This document shows, in pieces, positions 29,516 through 41,687 of a DNA stretch of 64,000 nt. Position numbers and translations under genes: made by a program. Location of the stretch: NCBI RefSeq assembly GCF_000350225.1, contig NW_005178479.1, positions 25,858 through 89,857 of the forward strand, written 5' to 3'. Under the pieces are notes generated by a model. That model was not told where the DNA came from. It did not search any database and saw only the letters and a program-made list of their open reading frames with translations. Each line of letters opens with the position of its first letter. Positions within the stretch are counted from its first letter, which is position 1. The stretch is from Chondrus crispus (taxonomy: Eukaryota > Rhodophyta > Florideophyceae > Gigartinales > Gigartinaceae).

Positions 29516-32500
29516 AGGGGTGTTTTGCACATGATTCTCACGATCCGTGGAGACCACCTTCACAGACTGTCGTCGACAGCGGAACGTGCGACATTACGTT
29601 CTCTTTTTTTTTCTTCGCCCCGTTAGATTCCTCGAGACAATTCCTGTCGATTTCCCCGTGCAGTAGTTGCGGACTCCCGCAACTCGTCATTTGTCGCCTG
29701 AGGCCTGCTTAGTCGTTCAATAAAAATATTAATAGGGGGGGTGATGGCGGGGTGTGGGGACAAGAACCTCATTCTTTTCCTCGTTCGGTTGTCGTGCGAC
29801 CGAGGCCACTCGTGTCCACGAAACGTTAACAGAAATCTGTGGCCATTGTTTTAATCTCCCTCGCGTCGACACTGCAACAATAAAAAGATTCATAAAGGGC
29901 GTCGGAGCTCGTATCACTTCATGACATTCCTGTCTTTGACGAATACGATCTTCTTCGTACGAGGTGCCACGAAATGTGACCTCCTCGAAGGGGTTCTGCT
30001 CTCGCGCAGGCTTTAGAGCCTACAGTACCAAATCGTCGATACTTGGTAAAGTCCTTGCGAGGATTACTGGCCATTTGCACACCGTCCTCGTTTTCGGTAG
30101 TCGTACTCGTCTTCCTCTCGTGTCCACGAAACGTTTGTCCTTCTACACGCGAGCCATCGTTTCCCTTCGGCGAGCGCCGTCCTGCTCTCGCGATCGGATG
30201 CTGTACTTTGATGTGTGTCTTATCGCTGGTTCCTGCTCATCCCCAGAAGGAAAAATAGTAATAAAGGGAGTCGCGACGGAATTAAAGTTGGGTACAAGGT
30301 CGACGGGCATCCTTCACGATTTCCAACACGTCTTTCCACAACGCGGATCGTACTGTCAGCCTTGTATCCGTCGGGTCTTTCTCTTGATCGTCCTTCGCGC
30401 ACCTCGGCGAGTCATCCCTCTCGTTCCGGGTCCCGGTTGAGCCCCCTCTTTATCGTAACATGTCGGCTGACCGGCGTCCGTAGTGTGAGGTGGGGTGGGG
30501 GTGTCACATCTAGGATGTGACAAAACAAAATAGAAAGCAACCCCAAAACAAAAACATTGACAAAAAAAAGGAGATAAGCGCGATCGGCTGACGTTGTCTC
30601 GACAGAGGCAACGTTCGTCGTGGTCGCGAACCGTGTGCAGCTCACTTATCCCAAAAAGGCTCAGCGTCCCATGCGCTCGACGGCGTCGCTTTCTCCTTAA
30701 AATTAATTGAAAATTCCGAGCGGTGTCCTGTGTTCCACTTGGGCATCGCGACACTTGTCGATATTTGTGGGGTGTTGTTGCTGTGTACTCGGGGAGGTCC
30801 CGCGGCTTACGCGGTGGGCCATCCAACAACAACTGCCTGTCCTTCGGACTCTCCCCTCGTATCGTGGTGCGTCTCTTCACCCTCAAGAGGTACGCCTCCC
30901 GTTGTCACACACCCTTCATCAACCAAAACCTTGATCACCCACCTTTGGTTCCAGCTAGGGCCTCCACCCGCGGTCGTCTTTGTAGACTGCGAGATCCTGC
31001 GTAAGACCATGAGGACTTACCACTGGGCCTTTCCTGTTCGCCAAATCTCGAAAGTCAACCGACCCTACACTGTTCATATGCGTCGCATACTTTCTTGCGA
31101 TGCCAGCATCACCTTTTCCCCATGAATCCCTCAACTCTGCCAGACGGATCATATCCGGTTTGTTCATGACACGCAATGCGCGGGGCGTATCCTCGAAAGA
31201 CGAAGACCTTTTGCTGCCACGGGCGTCCAGAACCTGTACAGACGAGCGAAGCTTTGCGTAGAGCGATTCGTACTCGTCCCTTGCTTCCTGTGCGCCGATT
31301 TCCCCCTGTCCTTCTGGTCTCTTTGAGCGTTTTCAGGTACCACCTTCACAACTCCGGTATATTTCCGGTGCAACCCTCTCTTGATTTTTCTTTTTGACCG
31401 TTACTCCTGTAGCCCCGCTCTGTCGATGTCGGATCTCTTGTGGGGTACAAAACCTTGCCGGTTGGCTCACCATTTCGCGCCGCGATGCTGGCAGCGTGGG
31501 AGAGTTTTAGCAAGATCCTCTCGTCATTTTTGTTGCGCGACCATATATTATCAAAAACGAACCGGCTTCGACGACCTGCAACACAACTTTGAACCCCTGT
31601 TAGCACCTCCTCCAGCTCGGTCAGATTGGACAGATTGTCCTCTCCTCCACGTCCCCTAGAGATGCAGACAGCATGGCAGAATCGTTGTTTCAGCTCTGCC
31701 TCTCTGGCGTCTTGCCTTAGAGTCGAAAAATACCCGAATCATTGACAATTCTCCCTCCATCCACGACATTATTCATGCGGCCCCCACCTTCAACCTTTCC
31801 TTCTCTATTCATTGAACCTAACTAGAGTGACGATCTTGTCACTGAAAACGTACAACTATTTTCCCCAATTTTTTGTGTGAGGGGTCTACTGTGTTCACCT
31901 CCCTTCCCTCGTCAGCCAGTAGGAGATCTCCATCTCGAAAGGCCTCGCTTCCCCGGTGGAGGTGACTCGCATGTAGAAACACGACCGGTGATACTGTGCG
32001 CGAATAGGACCTACAGATCGCTTTTCACAATCCTTTCGTTTCCAACTCATTGAGACCACCAGGAGCACGTCATGCCGTCGGCGCCATGATCCGAGCATCA
32101 TCTCTCACTTAGGTTCTTCTTATTTCCCTCGCGTCCTCCCGGCGTGGTCCGGGGAGACGCCTCCAGCCTCAAAACAAAATAAAACAAAGCAGAACAGAAA
32201 CATGAAAACGAAAATAAGAAAGAAAGGGGGTCATCGCTGTAAACTGGTAAGTACGCCGTTCGTGAATAAATGCGTTCGCGGGTGTGTCGATCACAACCGT
32301 CTGACCAACAGGGTCGTCCCCTTTGGACGGCATCCCCTGTGGCGATTTCTCAATCTCAAGTAGGCATGGACATTGTCCCTGCTCGGGGATCCTCTCGTTT
32401 GTTAAACGTCCGTCTCACGGCTTGTCGAGCCTGATCAACACATTCGAAGCGAGTGGGCAAGGCCGGCGTTCGCTCTGATACCGCTCGCTCAATAGTTCGC

Positions 32501-33217
32501 TTTCGACACCCATCAAATTCTCAAATAAATTACGCGTCACGCGCGTGTGGGCCACTGATCCCATTCGTAATTTCACGGGCATTCGGCGATTGTGCGTGTG
32601 TGTTCCAAATGTGTGTAGTGCCTCATCTCCTTCTGGCTCTATCTATGACGTAGGAACACTCGTCGTAGAGTCATGATCTCGTGCGTCTCTTTGCTCCTCC
32701 TCGGCCTTGCCCTGAATGGCGAGAATGCCGCAACGCGGGCGTCGGCCGTAACCTTGTCAAAGGCGGAATTGATCTCGAAGATTATCGCCTCTTCAATGTC
32801 TTCCTTGGACTCCTCATAGACTTGCTGACCGACCTCCGCGGTGCGGGTCGTGTCCCTAACGCCTCAAAAATAAAATAAAATAGAACAACACAAAAGCAAT
32901 CACAAATAAAACAAAAACGAGACCGAACAGATATGAAGGTAAGAGTGAAGGAGGTGGACTTTCCAGCCTATGTTCCCGTTCTTCCAGCGTTCTTTTCTCG
33001 CTTGGCACATCGTTACGCGACTTCCGACCTGAGTATCTCATCACGACGCTCATCCTACTCGTGCGCGCGCTGCTTCTACTTGCGGGTTGGCTGTCTGAAG
33101 GCCCCTCACCTGGTTCGTTCCATCTCATCATTCTCCTTTTCTCGACCCTCAGGTCGGCTCGCTATGCCCCGCGCGGATTACCGCACTGACACTGACATGT
33201 GAAATTCTTGGTTACCA

Positions 33218-36200
33218 CTATCCTGATTGCGCTTGCGCGATCTGCGCGGGCAAGGATAATCTTTTCCTTCGGAAATACGTGACCGCCGCGCTGCGGGGCA
33301 ATTGCTCAATGGGCTCCCACGTCGCGTCCTCGGGCGTATAACCGTACCATTCCACCTTCAGAATTAATTTGTCCCCGTCGTAGCCGTGGTCCACGATCTT
33401 GTCGATCACATACTCCTGACTCTCAGTTCCTTCTTCCTGCGTGTCCAACTGTCGTTCCCCCTTCCGAAGAGCCAGCGGCTCATCCTCATCTCTGGACTTT
33501 CCGAACTCTCGTAGACCTGGAGGTGTCTCCGCTGTCGGCGTTTGACCGACTAAATTATCCTAGTCCCCTGACGTAGGCGCACGGGTGTGAGGACGTTCGT
33601 CGTCCTCCCGTACCTCTCCTTCTTCGTTTCGTTCCGGCTCTCCCAAGAACTGTAGCACTTGACGTAGGCCAGTTATTGGCGCATAGTCCATCGGGCTTTG
33701 GGCTAACTCCACCCTGTCTCGCGATACGCGTTCCTCCTGATCGTCAATGGCAATGACTACCGTATGTTGGTCCTATCTTCTGACCTGATAAGGTCCTGTA
33801 GCGACTTGTGCCAGCTTGTGTTTCGGTTCGCTAGCCGTGCCCTGCTCCTTCCGGAGGAACACGTAGGACCCCGGTGGGATCTCGTATTGCGGTTTTCGAA
33901 GGCGTGCGTCGAAATTTCGCTTGTACCGGGCTTGTTCCTTTCGCAAACTCCTATCGGCGCTTCGCATTAAGCTCTCCAACCACGACTGCCATTTCAGGTA
34001 GTATGCTCGTGACGAGCTGAAATTCTCCAATGTTGGTTGCGCTTGTAACGCAATGTTTCTCGGCGCCCGAGCCAACACCAGCTCGAAGGGCGCAATGTTC
34101 GTAGTTGGATGAACTTGTGTGTTGTAGGCGAACGTCACAGCGTCGCTAAATAAGTCCCAGTTCTTGGGATGCTCTCCAACGTATTTTCGCAACGCGGAAG
34201 TCAGCGTGCGGTTAAATCTCTCAACTTGGCCGTTGGCTTGCGGGTGGTACGTAGTCGTGAACACATTGCGGATGCCGAGAATTCGACAGACGTTCTGAAA
34301 GAACCGGGCCGTGAACTGTGTTCCATTGTCGGACAGCAGCTTGACCGGCGGTCCGTACACGAATACCCAATGGTGAACGAAGGCTTGTGCGATGTGCGCA
34401 GCTGATATCTTCTTCAACGGTACGGTTCGTACCAGTTTCGAGTATCGATCGCTGATCACGAGAATATACCGATTTCCTCGGTTAGTTGTAACTAGCTCGC
34501 CGAGGATGTCGATGGCGACAAATTCCAGCGGGGCTTTGGGCGTGAACAGCTTCATTTCTTTCGTGTTTTTTCTTAACTTCACCCTTTCCCGCGCACAAGC
34601 GGCGCAATTCTTCGCGACTGCATAGCAGTCTAGGGCCATCGTAGGCCAATAAAAATATCTTCTCAAAGTCTTGTAAAGTTTCCTGCCTCCCGGGTGGCCT
34701 GCCAATTTTGCGTAGTAGCTCAACCCTAGGACGCGGTCCCTTAACGATTGTGGTATCACCACTCGTACAAACTCCGCCGCGGTACGGCATAGAGTTCCTT
34801 CGAGTTCCTCGGTCTCCATGCTGAACGTTCTCACCTTTCCGGCGTCCATTTCTTCCTTGATGCGGTTGCAGAAGGGGTCGACGGCTTGCTCGCGAATGAG
34901 CTCCTCCGGAGTGACAGCTTGGAATTGATCGAGGCGATCAGGGGCGGTCCCCCCCTCAAGAGCGAGGATGTCGTCTGCCGCGTCAAAACTTTCCTCGTCC
35001 TCCACTGTACCCTCGGCCGGTTCGGTCATAAAGCATGGGATTTCGTCGTCGATTTCGTCGACGGTTTCTCCTGCGGTTCGCAACCTTGACAAAGCGTCCG
35101 CCTGGCTGTTAGCCTTTCCCTTTTTGTACTTGATTTCAAAATCGAATTCCGAGAGGCGTAGCGTCCATCGGATTAATCTCCCGCTGGGGTCGGTTACGTT
35201 CATCAACCACCTCAATGAGGCATGGTCGGTATGCACGACGAAGTGCTCGCCATATAGATATGGTCTTAAAGTCTGTACGGCCCAAATTACCGCTAGACAT
35301 TCTTTTTCTGATACAGAATAGTTTCTCTCGGCTGCGGCTAACGTTCTTGAAAAGAACCCGATGGGTTTGCGTTGCGCATCCGGGTGTGTTTGAAATAGTG
35401 CAGCGCCTATTTGGTAGTCGCTTGCATCAGTATCTACCGAGTAGGGTAGGTCCTTCTTCGGCAGCGCCAACACCGGCGGTGCCAAGATGGCGTCCTTGAG
35501 CTTATGAAAAGCTTTCTTGCACGGTTCGTCGAATCCTTCCAACTGGACCGGTTGTCCCTTCTTCAACAGTTGATTGAGCGGATGCGCGATTTTCGCATAA
35601 TGCCGAATGAATCTGCGGTAGACATTACAAAGTCCCAAGAAGCTCCTGAGCTGGGTCTGCGTTTGAGGGTACCTCACTTGTTCCAATGCGACGGTTCGCG
35701 CAGCGTCCACTTCCAATGTACCTGGCCGAACGACATGGCCCAGGTACTTGATCTTTTCGACGAAAAATTCACACTTGCGAAGCATGAGCTTCACACCTGC
35801 CTTCTCCAATACAGAAAGTATTTCATCCACGTGCACGATGTGCTCCTCCCACGACTTGCTAAAAATGATTATGTCGTCCAGATACACCAAACAGCACTTC
35901 CAACGGAACGGAGAGAGCAGGATATCCATTGCTCTCTGAAACGTCGCTGGCGCGTTAGTTAGCCCGAAGGGCATTCTTGAGAAGCGATACAGTCCTGAGT
36001 GACACGAAAATGCGGTCTTGTCGCGGTCGCGCTCAGGGATAGGCATCTGCCAATATCCCGAAATCGCGTCCAACGCGGAGAAAACCTTGGTGTCACCAAG
36101 CGAGTCCAGGCACTCATCCATGCGCGGTAAGGGGTACGTGTCCTTCACCGTCACTGCGTTCAGCCTGCGGTAGTCTACGCAAAAACGCATTGACCCATCC

Positions 36201-37801
36201 GGCTTGGGCACCAGCAACACGGGCGACGCCCATTCTGACTGCGTTGGTTCTATCACTCCTGCCTCCAACATCTTCTGCACCTCTGCATCTTCTACTTCGC
36301 GGGCTTTAGGCCCGGCCCGATACGGGGCTTGTGCGATGGGACGAGTCTCGGGGATCAACTCGATCCGATGGACGGTGGTATTAATTTCGCCAAGCGTCCC
36401 ATCCCACATCCTTGAATACTTCTTCAAAATCCGACGGAATTGCTCGCGCAGCCGTTCCGGCACGTGGCTCAGGTCGAGGTCCTCCACGTCCGGCGGTGGC
36501 GGCTCAATCCTGCGTTGCGGCTTCGTAGATGCCGACGCGGAGAGCTCTGCCGACCGCTCTTCTGGCTGGTCCTCGCGCGCTTGATCCGACGGTTCGCATC
36601 TTGTCTCGCCCGTAGGCGTCTTGGGGGATTTAGGAAAATTTTCGTTCTTCCTTTCTTGAATTCTGAGAACTTCACCAATGGTGGTTTTGCTCTCGAGCGC
36701 GGCTCTCGGGTGCGGTAATAATTCTGCCATCACTTGGCCTTTTTGCACCCTGACAGGGTACGTCCTAAAATTTGCAACGAGTAAACGAAATGGCCTGTCA
36801 GGCTCAACTTGAACGACACCATTCGTGCACGTCAACCCGTGCCTTTCGTACAACGACGAGTACGGCTGAACCACAACCAAGCCCGCCCTCTTCGAGGTGC
36901 ATTCCACGACGCGTTGCGTCCCTGGCTCGATAGTCGTGGCTCTTGCCACTTTTACCTTAGGGGAAATTCGCTCCCCCTTTCCATCATTCTCGTCCTCTCC
37001 CGCGACGAGATTCTTCTTCCCTTTTCTCGTCGAGAACCGCCTAACTATCGGGACCTCCGAGAAATCCGCCAACTCAACCGTTTTCTTCCTTGGATAAATT
37101 GCTTCCACAAACCGGTCACAGTAGTCCGCGCCTAGAATTAGCGGGACGGCTAGTTTTTCGCATACAATAAACTCGGCTGCGGCCACAAATTTTCCAAGCC
37201 TCACAGGCATTCTGATTGTGCCGAGAGTCCGGAGTGGCCTATTGTTCGCGTCGCCGATATCTTGGGTCGGTCCGTAGGACACTAGAGATTCCATTCCAGC
37301 TGGGAGTTCCGATTTTCGCACAAGGTTTGGTCCCGCGCCGGTGTCTAAAACAGACAACACCCGGCTCATCAATCCAATTGTGGGTCCGATGTCCGCGTAA
37401 ACTTTGTAGTTTTTTCGCGCAAGAACCAAAATCTTCTCGGGACACTCCCTTCGCTTAACCCTGTACCAGGGTCTTCGAACTTCTTCCAGCGGATGATCTC
37501 GGGCTCGGCTCAAAATTTTCTTGACTTGAGCTGCCCCTTTGGGCTTATCCACCAATCCAACAACCTCCTCCTCGAGGCCTGATTTTTCCTTTAGAGACCG
37601 GGAACGGGGCTGAGCCCCGCGCACAGTACGTCGACCCTGTGCCTCTCGCGACTCATGCGAGATTCCCCTCTCTAGTTTTCCTGCTGCTGCGGGATCCTTC
37701 TCACATCCGACGGCGCGGGCCCCGCGATGGGCGCTCTGAAGGTTTGGTTCGACCTCGGCGTTGAAGCACTCGGCGTGCTCGCCGTCTGCGAATCGAACCA
37801 A
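33218..37801 (-). pseudogene. Element 1 pol polyprotein with C-terminal chromodomain, two TAG stops
   Basis: Retroviral-type polyprotein that makes and integrates the DNA copy. The frame opens at 37801 without an ATG and overlaps gag by about 130 bp in another frame, so it is normally made by ribosomal frameshifting. Domains in order: protease with LDTGAGPN (about 37325-37345); reverse transcriptase with the YLDDII active site (about 35870-35887); RNase H starting DTDASDYQIG; integrase HHCC zinc region, then AIDILGE, SDNGTQF and HPQANGQVERFN with the DDE residues; and a GPY module. TAG at 33773-33775 cuts the GPY module, and a second TAG is at 33560-33562. Downstream in the same frame is a chromodomain (EYVIDKIVDH, KVEWYGYTPEDATWEP), which in chromoviruses steers integration to modified histones. 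Confidence 0.92.
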
Positions 37802-39978
37802 TTCTTGACCTTCAGGTAACTCGTCGATGGTATCCCTAACCTCTCCATCGGAGACAACGCCTCATAATTTTCCAAAACTCGGTGCATTTCCAGGAGGGAA
37901 AGAATGCGCGTTGGCGCGGCGTGCCCCTTTTCATAGCAATGATAGCACACCAGACCGTGCGTCTTGACGGGATACGGCGTCCTAGGTCCTCCACGGGCCG
38001 GCGGCCTTCCTTGACGTTGTGGCCTTCCCATCCAACCTGGCCTTCGAAACGTCGTACCCTTGTCTTCCATCGGAATGCGCGGTGCCGGCGTGTGGCCGCG
38101 CCCCCGAAACATCATCACGGGATCCGTGGGCTCTGAAAACGACTCCGTCGTGTATGCAGGCGTCGGTAAAGTTGACGACCCGCTGTCCCCGTAGTCCTCG
38201 TGTCCGTAGCCCTCCGATGGCTCAATGAACTCGCCTTCGGCTACTAACGCTCCTTCGTAGTGATTTTCGCTACTTCCGTCCGCACCGCGCTCATCTGACG
38301 CGGAAATTGACTCGGCTAAATGGACTGCGGCGTGACTTTTGCGACCGGGATAAGAAGCCCTCGGCTTCTTCCCCGCCCTGAACGTCGACGGCGTCTGAAT
38401 CGTGACCTTCTTGGTCTTCTTGTCCTTAGCGCGGCTCGCCGAGCCATGCGCCTTCGCGTAATTCACTAGTCTCAAAAATGAAACGTCCCGATTGTCTTGC
38501 CGGTATTGAGATACCATCGGCTTGATACTCGAATCGAGTCCTTCAGTAAACATCGTCATCTGTTCTTCCATCGAATATACGTTTCCACATCGATTGCTTG
38601 CGTCCGTCAGACGGATATAAAATTCCATCTCGTCTTCAGACGGTCTTTGCTGAACTTCTCGCAATGCGAGCACGGCTTGACGGATCGCCTCGTCGGTTGC
38701 GAAACTCCTCAACAACCACTGTACGGCCTCCGGCCAAACGGATATCTTTCCGTGATGGGCCCCGGCCGTCTGAGACACCGAAGTGTACTGTCTCAAGGCG
38801 ATGCCGCTTAAAAATTCAGGCAACAGGCGGATCGCTTGCCCCTCGTTCATTTCTTGAGTATCAAACTCTTGAACTAACTTTGCCAAAAAATCCAACACAA
38901 GGACCCCGTCCTCTCCTGTGAACGTGTTGTCCTTCTTCACCTTAGGCGGAATATCTCTCCTGATTTATCGCACGGCGGTCCGCCGGGAACTTGACAAATA
39001 TGTCTGCGGGTTCCGCAAGCGGTACGTTCGGTACGAAAGTAACTTCTTGAAGAGGTAGTTGGTCGGATTCAGCTCCTCCAACTCCTCCCATCGCGGCCCA
39101 CGCTGCGTTGCGACATCTTCGGGCTCCGCGTCCTTGTCTCTCCGCGAGGCGGACAAAGTGACTCCGCCTCGTCTGGAGGAAATTTTCTTGCTTGGCGAAA
39201 TTCCGTTTCCTTCTTCTGAACGGCGTTCGGAATCGCCCGAATGGTTCGACGAACCGCCGTTACCATCTTCGGAGGGACCAAGCGACTCCGACTGTGAGTC
39301 GCGGTTCTCCGGATCGTCACTACAGTGACCCTTGCTTGTACGTCGATTGTCCTTCTTCGAGGGCTTCGACTTAGAACTCCGCTGCCGAGCGGGCTTGTCC
39401 TTCTTCGACCGACGGTCGCCCTCTCTACCCGAAGGGAGCGGCTCGTCGTCCGATCCTTGCGGAGCTTGATCCGCGGCCTGCTCGAGGTCCTTGAGACGTT
39501 GCGCGGCGCGATCGAATCGGTCATCGATGCTTGTTCTAAATTTTCCTAAGGACTCCAAGGCTTGATTCGCGTCGCGCCTCGCGTCCTTGACCGAAATTTT
39601 CAACGAGGCTAAGACCTCCGGCTCCAGACCGTCGGTCGCATCTCCTCGCTCCTTCTCAACGAGATCCACTCAAGCCGACAGCTCTCCTAAAACGGTGTGG
39701 AACTGGCATGCTTGCAACTCTAGTTGCTTCCGGACGAGGGCTAATTCAGCCTCGAGATTTTTCTTCGCTTCTTCGCGAATTTCGCTGCTCATCTTCTCCA
39801 ACTTCTCGTCGAGGTCAGTCTTGTCGGCGGCTATCCCCGTAGGGGATTCTTGATCTCCGGGGTCCGTGGCCGTATTGGCCTGGCTAAGGGTGCGAGGACC
39901 CCTCGGGATCCTCGACGCTCGTGCCGATCCGGCTCTGCTCGCCCCGGGACCGACGTCCCCGGGTGCGCTTGTTGACAT
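37672..39978 (-). pseudogene. Element 1 gag, two in-frame stops
   Basis: Capsid/nucleocapsid precursor from ATG 39978. A coiled-coil N-terminus is followed by a charged linker, the capsid-like region (LLPEFLSGIALRQYTSVS, WLLRSFATDEAIRQAVLALR) and one zinc knuckle, CYHCYEKGHAAPTR. The last zinc ligand, Cys in element 4 (GHGAPTC), is Arg here, so the knuckle is probably defective. TGA at 39670-39672 and TAA at 38965-38967 interrupt an otherwise continuous frame; element 4 shows sense codons at both places. The 3' end overlaps pol. Confidence 0.85.
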
Positions 39979-40153
39979 CGCTCGTACGAGCGGACCTACG
40001 CAGCAAAGAGGTTACAAACAGAAAGAAAATAAAAAAAGAGTCCGTTCCCAGACCACTTTTGTAGTGCGTCTCCAGACCTGGACTTTCGTAGGAAAAAGTC
40101 TTGATCAGGTCTCCTGTACACCAAAAATTCTAGGTCGGGTTTGCTGTAGAAAA

Positions 40154-40171
40154 TTCTAGGTCGGGAGACCA
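40154..40171 (-). other. Element 1 primer-binding site
   Basis: Read on the minus strand, TGGTCTCCCGACCTAGAA begins 4 nt inside the 5' LTR. A partial duplicate (TTCTAGGTCGGG) lies about 20-30 bp further inside. The matching tRNA 3' end would be CUAGGUCGGGAGACCA, with A73 and a C1-G72 pair, as in eukaryotic tRNA-Tyr. Confidence 0.8.
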
Positions 40172-40175
40172 CTTT

Positions 40176-41197
40176 TGTAGTGCAATGCGCCTGTCGGGCA
40201 GAGACCGCGGTCCGATGGTCCAGCAAAAACAACAACAGCAACAAAAAGAAGAACTGGCGATGGCACAGCGCTACGGAGTGTCCGACTCTCCCTTCTCCGT
40301 TTAAACGAGCTTGCGACTCGTAGTAGCTCGGATCCCTGATGGGGGGGGGGCACAGAGAAATAGCCCGGCCCGGGATCGGTGTGGTAGAGACTTGCGAAGA
40401 GATCTGCTCGACGAGTGTGGGGTGGGGCGCGTACGTAGGTACCCCAGTTCCACTGGGTTGTAAGGCCAATGCTCGTTGAGCTTCTTCGACACCTTGGAAC
40501 GCGACAAGGCCTTCGACGGGGGCGTCGCAACGCAGCCCGACGGGATGAAATGAAAGTAGCAGCGCTACGTCAACCGTGCCCCCCGATGGCTCGAAACACC
40601 TACACCGGTTCGGTCGCAACCGACACCGATGGTACCAACACTGGCTCGTAATACGACGGAGCCCTTCGAGGGAGACGTCGTTGCAACAGTCTCCGTCGGA
40701 AAATGGGTCACAGTAGCAGCGCTACGTCAACTGTGTCGCCCGATGGCTCGAAACACCTACACCGGTTCGGTCGCAACCGAGGCCGATGGCACCAACACAA
40801 GATAAGGGAAAAATAGGTAGAATTAGAGATAGAAAAAGATAGGGAAATAAAGGAAAGAGAAAAGGGAACCCCGAGCGATAGAGGATGCCGTAGGCTTAGG
40901 TAAAAGGGAGCGTCTTGGTAGAGACGGACTTCGACCAAGGCGACATTCAACTCCGGCAACTCGGGTTGGTTTATTGACTTGTTCGGTCAAAGGGCTAAGT
41001 TATATAGAGCCCCGCCGGGGCGAGTGCAGTAGCTCCCGGCTCTAGATTCTAGATCTAATTAGTAAATAAATTAAATAATTAAAATAATCGTGCGCTTCGT
41101 CGCACACATGTGTCCCCCAAACCCGGACTACAGTATCCAATTTTTTTCCTTTTTCACTTCCTTCCTCCCCCCTACCCGAGACGGGTATTGCACTACA
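40176..41197 (-). repeat. Element 1 LTR, right copy (5' LTR)
   Basis: 1022 bp with the same termini as the left copy. It drives transcription of gag-pol toward lower coordinates. Differences from the left copy that I see are C/T, A/G and A/G substitutions and one A deletion in an A run. Confidence 0.95.
41000..41009 (-). promoter_or_regulatory. TATA box of the element 1 5' LTR
   Basis: On the minus strand GCTCTATATAAC precedes TTAGCCC. The same place in element 4's LTR reads GATATATACCTTAGCCC, so TATA followed by TTAGCCC is conserved and probably sets the transcription start of the retroelement RNA. Confidence 0.55.
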
Positions 41198-41687
41198 TTT
41201 GGTAAGGTCTGCACACAACACCAGATCTGTCTCGTACAAAATTGTCAAATCTCGTACAGTTGAGACAGTTGTCCTTCCGGGCTGACTTTGTCAGAAAGTT
41301 GTACGAGATTCCAGACTCTGTAATTTCTCTAATGTGACAACAGTACGGCCTCTACTAGGGGCTTCTACACCCAGTTATCGTATTTAGTGTCAGCAACTAT
41401 TTAGTGTCACAACAGAAATAGTTTGTGTGACACTATATTGTGTGAGACAGAAGCGACAGGACCCTTCACCCTGTGGGGCAATATCTGTGAATTTATTTTG
41501 CTGGCCCAATTATTGCCTTAGGTCATGATCCACGCCGCCGTCGCCGGGCTGATTGATGGGCGCTGACGCAAAGTGGGATTTCTCTGTATCAATACAGTAC
41601 TTCTCCCTTTGTCAGATTCCTGACTTTTTTTGTCTCCCTTTTCCTTTGTCCATCCATTATCCTTTCTCCCTCCACACACGCCTCACC
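41198..41687. other. Left flank of the pogo-like pseudogene
   Basis: No gene is seen. Repeated CTCGTACA and its inverse TGTACGAG occur at 41230-41310, and TTTAGTGTCA with GTGTGACACTA at 41390-41440. These could be end sequences of the pogo-like element, but I found no matching right end. Confidence 0.3.

Larger units (their letters stand above)
28558..33214. other. Element 1 spacer between the antisense ORF and pol
   Basis: 4.7 kb without an intact recognisable gene, much longer than the matching 1.3 kb in element 2. It is pyrimidine-rich on the plus strand, punctuated by A-rich blocks at about 29715-29735, 29875-29905, 30248-30265, 30515-30575, 32168-32228 and 32866-32930. The 19-mer CTCGTGTCCACGAAACGTT occurs near 29808 and, nearly unchanged, near 30118. 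One open frame at 28928-29515 is listed separately. Confidence 0.6.
25760..41197 (-). mobile_element. Element 1: 15.4-kb Ty3/Gypsy chromovirus with antisense ORF
   Basis: A complete LTR retrotransposon on the minus strand. LTRs of 1023 and 1022 bp begin TGTAGTGCAAT and end ATTGCACTACA, and TTTGG flanks both sides (25755-25759, 41198-41202). The order on its own strand is 5' LTR, primer-binding site, gag, pol (protease, reverse transcriptase, RNase H, integrase, chromodomain), a 4.7-kb spacer, a large antisense ORF, polypurine tract, 3' LTR. The integrase-last order and chromodomain place it in the chromoviruses. I count three substitutions and one indel between the LTRs, so the insertion is young. 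Gag and pol each carry two in-frame stops, so this copy cannot encode intact proteins. Confidence 0.95.

Noticed and set aside
40000..40175. Repeated TTCTAGGTCGGG near the element 1 primer site as a second element border
   Set aside because: A partial duplication of the primer-binding site next to the LTR is simpler; no second LTR end is present.
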